The notes below the pieces were generated by a model, which ran no database searches, was not told the origin of the DNA, and saw only the letters and a program-made list of their open reading frames with translations. Position numbers and translations under genes: made by a program. From Chloroflexota bacterium (GTDB lineage: Bacteria; Chloroflexota; Limnocylindria; Limnocylindrales; CSP1-4), in contig JADGQH010000094.1 in NCBI GenBank assembly GCA_017881985.1, forward strand, positions 1 to 10,671: a DNA stretch of 10,671 bases, in the 5' to 3' direction. Numbering within the stretch: the stretch's first letter is position 1; each line of letters starts with the position of its first letter. Shown here piece by piece: positions 6,551 through 10,671 of this stretch.

Positions 6551-7492
6551 TCAGGCCGACTTGCGGCGGACCAGCTTCCGTGCCGGAACCTCGACCGGCT
6601 CGGCGTCTTCGGCCACGGGCGCGACCTTCTTCGGGCGTCGGTTCGCGGTGGCCGTCCGGCCGGCGATGGCCTCCTCTGCGGCGGCCTCCACGTCCCGGTT
6701 GGCGCGGGCAGTCCGCGCCGCGTTGACGCTCGCCTCGAGGGCGGCCATGAGGTCGACGAGCTGACCGCCGGCGGGCGCCTCGTCAGGCTCGGCGATCGCG
6801 CGCCCCTCCACCTTCGCCTCGATGACGGCCTCGAGGGCCTGGCGGTACTCGTCTCGATATTCGGTCGCGTCGAACTCACCGGTCATGGCCGCGATGAGCT
6901 GGGCCGCCATGATCCGCTCGGCAGGCTTGATCTCGACGTCGTCGCCGGGGAGGTCCAGCTCGTCGGTCGCCCGGATCTCGTCCGGCCAGTGGAGCGTCTC
7001 GAGGACCATCGCGCCGGCGTGCGGGTTGAGCGCCGCGAGCACCTCGCGGTCCTTGATCACGACCTTGCAGACCGCGGCGAGACCCTGCTCGGCGAGCACC
7101 TCCCGGAGGAGCGCGTACGCCTTCTTGCCGATCGGCTCCGGCTCCACGTAGTACGCCTGCTTGACGAACCGGATCGGCTCGTCCTCGGCCGGCCGGGCCG
7201 GCACGAACTTCTCGATCTCGATGGAGCGCACGGTCTTGAGCGGGACGCTCGCGAGGTCCTCGTCCGTGATGACGACGTACTGGTCCTTCGCGTACTCGAA
7301 GCCCTTGACCGTGTCGCCACGGGAGATGACGTCGTCGTGGAACGGGCAGTAGGTCTTCATCTGGATCCGGTTCAGACAGCTCGCATGGAGCATGTTGAAC
7401 GCGATCCCCTTCGAGTCGGTCGCGAGGTAGAGCCGAACCGGGATGGTCACCAGGCCGAACTGGATGGCCCCCCGCCACATCGAGCGCGCCAT
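6551..7492 (-). CDS. ku: Ku, DNA end-binding protein of bacterial non-homologous end joining
   Basis: A 313-residue protein with the whole bacterial Ku core. It forms homodimeric rings on broken DNA ends and recruits LigD. The N-terminus MARSMWRGAIQFGLVTIPV, the SCLNRIQMKTYC pair (C39, C49), VKGFEYAKDQYVVITDEDL (62-80) and the IKPAERIMAAQLI region (188-200) are all typical. After about residue 255 it continues into an Ala-rich, then basic tail ending ARKLVRRKSA; basic C-terminal extensions in bacterial Ku are known to aid DNA binding. I chose the ATG at 7492 because it yields the standard MARS- start; a second ATG four codons later would cut into the core. It is followed at 98-134 bp by the pseudo-ligase and then ligD, all in the same direction, suggesting one NHEJ transcription unit. 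Confidence 0.96.
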   Translation of the reverse strand: MARSMWRGAIQFGLVTIPVRLYLATDSKGIAFNMLHASCLNRIQMKTYCPFHDDVISRGDTVKGFEYAKDQYVVITDEDLASVPLKTVRSIEIEKFVPARPAEDEPIRFVKQAYYVEPEPIGKKAYALLREVLAEQGLAAVCKVVIKDREVLAALNPHAGAMVLETLHWPDEIRATDELDLPGDDVEIKPAERIMAAQLIAAMTGEFDATEYRDEYRQALEAVIEAKVEGRAIAEPDEAPAGGQLVDLMAALEASVNAARTARANRDVEAAAEEAIAGRTATANRRPKKVAPVAEDAEPVEVPARKLVRRKSA

Positions 7493-7691
7493 GGTCCTCT
7501 CACGTGCCTCGTCGGCGGCCGCTCCGAGCCCGCCATTCGCGTGGCGCGCATTCCCGACGGCCGGGATGGGAAGGATACGCCGGTCGCGCAAGGTGGTTCG
7601 GGGAGCCTGTCGTCGGTCAGGGGAGCGTCCGGGGTTCGAGGGCGGGCGCCCGTCCCTGCGCGGCTCGTCCGCTCGCGGTCGGCTGCCCGTC
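7493..7691 (-). other. Intergenic gap between hoxW and ku
   Basis: This 199-bp non-coding spacer separates the hydrogenase operon from the NHEJ genes and is the natural place for the hoxW 3' end and a ku promoter. The only clear element is a 10-bp perfect palindrome CGGGCGCCCG at 7643-7652, GC-rich but without a following T-run, so it is not a convincing terminator. A TATCCT-like hexamer is present on the minus strand, with no good -35 partner. GAGAGG just before the ku ATG (7496-7501) is a plausible but closely spaced ribosome binding site. Confidence 0.5.
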
Positions 7692-8258
7692 TCAGGGCCG
7701 CCCGCGCATGCCTCGTGACGTCCAATGCGCCTGCACGATCTCGACGACCGCATCCACGGCCGCGGGCAGCGCTGCCGCAACCTCGGGGGAGAGCGACTCA
7801 CCGACCTCCATGTGCGCGGCGCCCATGCGCACGACGAAGGCCGTCGGGGCAGCGCCGTACAGCTCGAGCGCCACGGCGAGCAGCTCGCCGGGATCGACAT
7901 GGTGGGATGACGCGCCCGGCCCACCGCCGCCCGCCTGTGCCTCGGCCGCCACCGACCGGACCACGACGGCGCCGGGCGGATCGTCGGCGCTCGCATCGAT
8001 CAGGACGACGAGCGACGCCCGGCTCATGTCGAGGGCGAGCTCGGGCGTGAGCTGGTGGCGGGCGAGGACCTCGACGTGGCCCGGAGCGCGCGAGCCTCCG
8101 AGCCCGCTCGAAGCGGCGAGCCGCGGGTCGGCCGCGACCAGCACCGCGGCGTGCCAGCCGACCCCGTCGTCGGACCGGAGCGTGTTGCCGTACCCGATGA
8201 CGAGGACGCCCCCGGCGGCATCGCCAGGGGCGTCGGGGCGGGGAGAGCCCAGGTTCAA
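7692..8258 (-). CDS. hoxW: Hydrogenase maturation endopeptidase (HoxW/HybD family)
   Basis: About 188 residues of the HybD/HyaD/HoxW protease family, which clips the C-terminal tail of the NiFe large subunit after metal insertion. Seen in sequence: the N-terminal GYGNTLRSDDGVG motif (residues 22-34, containing the expected metal-contacting Asp30/Asp31 region), a second acidic position in VVLIDAS (D88), and the SHHVDPGELL histidines (H119, H120) in the place of the family's third ligand. I chose TTG at 8258: it overlaps the hoxH stop as TTGA and is the first usable start near the conserved core. No ATG or GTG lies between it and the core, and starts further upstream would lie inside hoxH. CTG at 8252 cannot be excluded. 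Its position suggests HoxH as the substrate. A 199-bp gap follows before ku. Confidence 0.88.
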   Translation of the reverse strand: MNLGSPRPDAPGDAAGGVLVIGYGNTLRSDDGVGWHAAVLVAADPRLAASSGLGGSRAPGHVEVLARHQLTPELALDMSRASLVVLIDASADDPPGAVVVRSVAAEAQAGGGGPGASSHHVDPGELLAVALELYGAAPTAFVVRMGAAHMEVGESLSPEVAAALPAAVDAVVEIVQAHWTSRGMRGRP

Positions 8259-9676
8259 CGCGTCAGCTCGTCCAGCACCTTTCCGTCGGACGCGAGCAGC
8301 TGGATCTGCAGCGCCATCTGGCCCAGGGCGTGGGTCGAGCAGCTCAGGCACGGGTCGTAGCAGCGGATGACCGCCTCCACCCGGTTGAGCATCGGCTCGG
8401 TGATCGTGTCGCCCTTCACGTGGCGCCGGGCCACCTGCAGGACGCTTCGGTTCATGGCCATGTTGTTGTGGCCCGTGGCGATGATCAGGTTCACCCACTG
8501 GACGATGCCGTCGTCGTCCACCTTGTAGTGATGCATGAGCGTGCCGCGAGGCGCCTCGGACACCCCGATGCCCTCGTTCCGGTTGATGCCGGCGACGGAC
8601 CGCACGTGCTTCGAGAGGATGTCGGGACCCCGCAGGAGCTCCTCGATCTTCTCGATCCCGTGGAGCGTGTCGATCAGGCGCGCGTAGTGGTAGTGGAACG
8701 ACGAGCCGGCCACGCGGCCAACGCGCCAGCGGAACTTCTCGAGCTCCTCGTCGGCGCGCGGGGTTCCCATCTTGTCGGCCACGTTGAGGCGGGCCAGCGG
8801 CCCCACCCGGTAGATGCCGTCCGGGTACCCCATCGCCTTCCAGTAGGTCGACTTGAGGTACGACCAGGGCTCGACGGCCTCCCCGATGTAGTCGTTGAAC
8901 AGCTTCGGGTCGACGCGGTCGGCCAGGAACTTGCCGTCGGCATCGATCACGCGGAGCCAGCCCCCGTAGTGATCCACGTTGCCGTGGCGGTCCACCAGGC
9001 CCATGAACGCCGAGCGGAAGTTGCCGAACGTGGCGGCCTCATCCTCCCAGCGCAGCATGTCCGTCTTGTACCAGGAAATGGCGCGCTCGACGGCGGCGAT
9101 CGCCTCGGGGACGCCGGCGAGAATCCGGTCGCGGACCTCGGCGGTGAGCGGCGTCGCGACGCCACCGGGGACGATCCCCTCGGGGTGGATCCGCTTGCCG
9201 CCCAGCCACTCGATGATCTGCTGGCCCCACTTCCGGAGGGCGATGCCGTCCTTCGCAAGCTGCGGGTTCTGCCGGGCGACGCCCAGGATGTTCCGCATGG
9301 CAGGGTCCGCGTCGAAGCCGAACAGGAGGTCCGGCGACGAGAGGTGGAAGAAGGACAGCGCGTTGGACTGGACGATCTGGCCCAGGTTGATGATCCGCCG
9401 CAGGTCCATGCCGGTGGGCGGTGGCTCGACGGCGAGGATGTCGTCGACCGCCTTCGAAGACGCGATCATGTGGCTGACCGGGCAGATCCCGCAGATGCGG
9501 GCCATGAGGGCCGGCATCTCGTGGACCGGGCGCCCCTGGGTGATGCGCTCGAACCCGCGGAACTGGGTCACATGGAAGCGGGCGTCGACGACCTCGCCGC
9601 GGTCGTCGAGCTGGATCGTGATCTTGGAATGGCCCTCGATCCGGGTGACCGGATCGATCGTGATGGTTCTGCTCAT
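8255..9676 (-). CDS. hoxH: HoxH, large (catalytic) subunit of bidirectional NAD-linked [NiFe]-hydrogenase
   Basis: A 473-residue NiFe large subunit holding the active site of H2 + NAD+ <=> NADH + H+. The N-terminal nickel motif is RICGICPVSH (C62, C65) and the C-terminal one is DPCLSCSTH (C443, C446, H449). E14 in TRIEGH is the conserved glutamate near the start. After H449 a 24-residue tail remains, the type of extension removed by a dedicated endopeptidase once nickel is inserted; such a protease is encoded next. The DPCLSC-THA form of the second motif and the HoxU/HoxY neighbours point to group 3d. The ATG at 9676 gives the family N-terminus (MSRTITIDPVTRIEG) and has a GGGGGA purine stretch a few bases upstream. 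Where the usual motif has Ala before Thr-His, this one has Ser447, a conservative change. Confidence 0.96.
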   Translation of the reverse strand: MSRTITIDPVTRIEGHSKITIQLDDRGEVVDARFHVTQFRGFERITQGRPVHEMPALMARICGICPVSHMIASSKAVDDILAVEPPPTGMDLRRIINLGQIVQSNALSFFHLSSPDLLFGFDADPAMRNILGVARQNPQLAKDGIALRKWGQQIIEWLGGKRIHPEGIVPGGVATPLTAEVRDRILAGVPEAIAAVERAISWYKTDMLRWEDEAATFGNFRSAFMGLVDRHGNVDHYGGWLRVIDADGKFLADRVDPKLFNDYIGEAVEPWSYLKSTYWKAMGYPDGIYRVGPLARLNVADKMGTPRADEELEKFRWRVGRVAGSSFHYHYARLIDTLHGIEKIEELLRGPDILSKHVRSVAGINRNEGIGVSEAPRGTLMHHYKVDDDGIVQWVNLIIATGHNNMAMNRSVLQVARRHVKGDTITEPMLNRVEAVIRCYDPCLSCSTHALGQMALQIQLLASDGKVLDELTR

Positions 9677-9687
9677 GGGGTCCCCCG

Positions 9688-10218
9688 TCAGCGCCCGAAC
9701 CGCGAGCCGGCGACGTCGGGGACGCGGCCGGAGAGCAGGTCATCGAGCATGGTGTAGATCAGGTCGGCAGACGGCGGGCAGCCCGGCAGGAAGACATCGA
9801 CCTTGACCACCCGGTGAACGGGTGTCGAGGTCGGCAGGAGCCGCGGCACGATCTCGGACGGCAGCTGCGGGTTGAGCGTCACGTTCTCCATGTAGGCCCG
9901 GTCCAGCAGGGCCGCGACCCCGATCGGGTTGCGCATGCCCGGGACATTCGAGGTGACGGCGCAGTCGCCGAACGAGATGAGCGTCTTCGTGCGCTCCCGG
10001 ACCAGCTTGATCTTGTGGAGATCGTCCTCGCTGGAGACGGCACCCTCCACGAGACAGACGTCGACGTCTTCCGGGTAGTCCTTGTAGTCGACGAGGGGGC
10101 TGTAGACGAGGTCGGCCCGCTCGAAGATGTCGAGGAGGCGCTCGTCGAGGTCGATGAGGGACATGTGACAGCCCGAGCAGCCGTCGAGCCAGACGGTGGC
10201 GATGCGCGGCTTGCTCAC
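9688..10218 (-). CDS. hoxY: HoxY, small subunit of bidirectional NAD-linked [NiFe]-hydrogenase
   Basis: A 176-residue protein, a usual length for HoxY. It carries the proximal 4Fe-4S cluster that takes electrons from the NiFe site in HoxH and passes them to HoxU. The four expected cysteine ligands are visible: C14 and C17 in [12 protein letters not shown]86 in SFGDCAVTS, and C147 in LPGCPPSAD. No Tat signal or extra cluster motifs are present, as expected for a cytoplasmic group 3d enzyme with one cluster in the small subunit. I chose the GTG at 10218 because the protein then begins [14 protein letters not shown], as in the family, and because the GTGA overlap with the hoxU stop is a typical coupling arrangement. 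The frame extends further upstream, but only through sequence that is hoxU in another frame. An 11-bp gap separates its stop from hoxH. Confidence 0.94.
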   Translation of the reverse strand: MSKPRIATVWLDGCSGCHMSLIDLDERLLDIFERADLVYSPLVDYKDYPEDVDVCLVEGAVSSEDDLHKIKLVRERTKTLISFGDCAVTSNVPGMRNPIGVAALLDRAYMENVTLNPQLPSEIVPRLLPTSTPVHRVVKVDVFLPGCPPSADLIYTMLDDLLSGRVPDVAGSRFGR

Positions 10219-10671
10219 AGCCCACGCTCCTCGGCGACGACCTTCATCCAGGGCAGGAATGGTCGGCGCGTCTTGCTGCCGCGTGCGACGGCCCGGCCCT
10301 TCTCGAAGAGTGCCCCGGTCGGGCAGACCTGGACGCACTTCCCGCAGCTGGTGCAGGTGGTCGATTCGCCCCACGGGATCCCCATGTCTGTCTGCACCCG
10401 GGTCTCCAGGCCGCGATGCATGATGTCCCAGGTGTGGGCGCCCTCGATCTCGTCGCAGACGCGGACGCAGCGCAGGCACAGGATGCAGCGGTTGTGGTCG
10501 ATCGCGAAGAGCCGGTGGCTGGCGTCGATGTCGACCTTGGGGTTGATCCGCGGCAGGTCGAAGTGGGTCACCCCGAGCTCGTCTGCCGTGTCCTGCAGCT
10601 CGCAGTGATTGTTCGCGACGCAGACCGCGCAGACGTGGTTGCGCTCCATGAACATCATCTCGGTCACGGTC
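10215..10671 (-). CDS. hoxU: HoxU-like iron-sulfur subunit of NAD-linked [NiFe]-hydrogenase (5' part missing)
   Basis: The last 151 codons of a gene whose 5' end lies past the window edge. The frame is open to base 10671, and the apparent GTG at 10667 is internal because the family's N-terminal [2Fe-2S] ferredoxin domain is absent. What is visible is the NuoG/HoxU-type cluster region: a His/Cys motif (ERNHVCAVC, followed by the third Cys before ELQ), then two 4Fe-4S motifs, [11 protein letters not shown] and [11 protein letters not shown] followed by PTGA. In Hox enzymes this subunit relays electrons between the HoxYH hydrogenase module and the HoxF flavin/NAD site in the cytoplasm. The EIEGAHTWD stretch and the following HoxY and HoxH genes favour HoxU over a complex I NuoG. 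Its TGA overlaps the GTG start of hoxY by 4 bp, indicating translational coupling. Confidence 0.9.
   Translation of the reverse strand, partial: TVTEMMFMERNHVCAVCVANNHCELQDTADELGVTHFDLPRINPKVDIDASHRLFAIDHNRCILCLRCVRVCDEIEGAHTWDIMHRGLETRVQTDMGIPWGESTTCTSCGKCVQVCPTGALFEKGRAVARGSKTRRPFLPWMKVVAEERGL

Noticed and set aside
7643..7652. Rho-independent terminator after hoxW
   Set aside because: The CGGGCGCCCG palindrome has no loop and no T-run.
6191..8050. Plus-strand open frame of 619 residues
   Set aside because: Antisense to the pseudo-ligase, ku and hoxW; low-complexity Arg-rich translation.
7692..8498. Longer form of the HoxW protease starting inside hoxH
   Set aside because: The additional N-terminal residues are out-of-frame hoxH sequence; the family begins just before the GYGN motif.
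8330..9757. Plus-strand open frame of 475 residues
   Set aside because: Antisense to hoxH, whose motifs are unambiguous.
9688..10479. Longer form of HoxY starting inside hoxU
   Set aside because: The extension is out-of-frame hoxU sequence; the GTG at 10218 gives the normal family N-terminus.

Overview
This is a GC-rich bacterial window in which every supported gene lies on the minus strand, so it is read from base 10671 down to base 1. It holds three blocks: the 3' end of a bidirectional NAD-linked [NiFe]-hydrogenase operon (hoxU, hoxY, hoxH and a maturation protease), a non-homologous end-joining (NHEJ) cassette (ku, a degenerate ligase-like gene, ligD), and the 5' end of a second hydrogenase operon of the sulfhydrogenase/group 3b type. 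The base composition, the occurrence of both hydrogenase types, and the LigD architecture with a divergent polymerase domain would suit a Chloroflexota or actinobacterial lineage. That placement is inference; nothing here fixes the taxon.

Block 1 (about 10671 to 7692): a 5'-truncated HoxU-like iron-sulfur subunit, HoxY (small subunit), HoxH (large subunit, with both nickel-binding CxxC motifs and a cleavable C-terminal tail) and a HoxW/HybD-type endopeptidase. Three of the four genes are joined by 4-bp stop/start overlaps (GTGA, TTGA) or by a gap of 11 bp, so this is a tight operon. The diaphorase subunits (HoxF/HoxE and the start of HoxU) must lie beyond base 10671.

Block 2 (7492 to 2802): Ku, then a 247-residue protein that aligns throughout to the adenylation domain of the neighbouring LigD but has lost the catalytic lysine and the other nucleotidyltransferase motif residues, then a 948-residue LigD in the order phosphoesterase-ligase-polymerase. 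The pseudo-ligase sitting inside the Ku/LigD operon is the most unusual finding. The LigD polymerase domain also carries a hexapeptide-repeat insertion and a variant of the conserved Gly-Leu-His motif.

Block 3: a roughly 480-bp non-coding stretch (2325-2801) with a striking array of about seven 14-bp imperfect palindromes spaced 18-20 bp apart, plus two further inverted repeats. It leads into a stand-alone cyclic-nucleotide-binding-domain protein. Overlapping that gene is a long open frame (1848 to beyond base 1) that fuses a HydB-like 4Fe-4S subunit to a HydG-like FAD/NAD(P)H subunit. The hydrogenase small and large subunits (HydD/HydA) would be expected just outside the window.

The two hydrogenase operons would exchange electrons between H2 and the NAD(H)/NADP(H) pools. 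The DNA-repair cassette between them is functionally unrelated as far as can be seen, and may be a co-inherited or inserted module.
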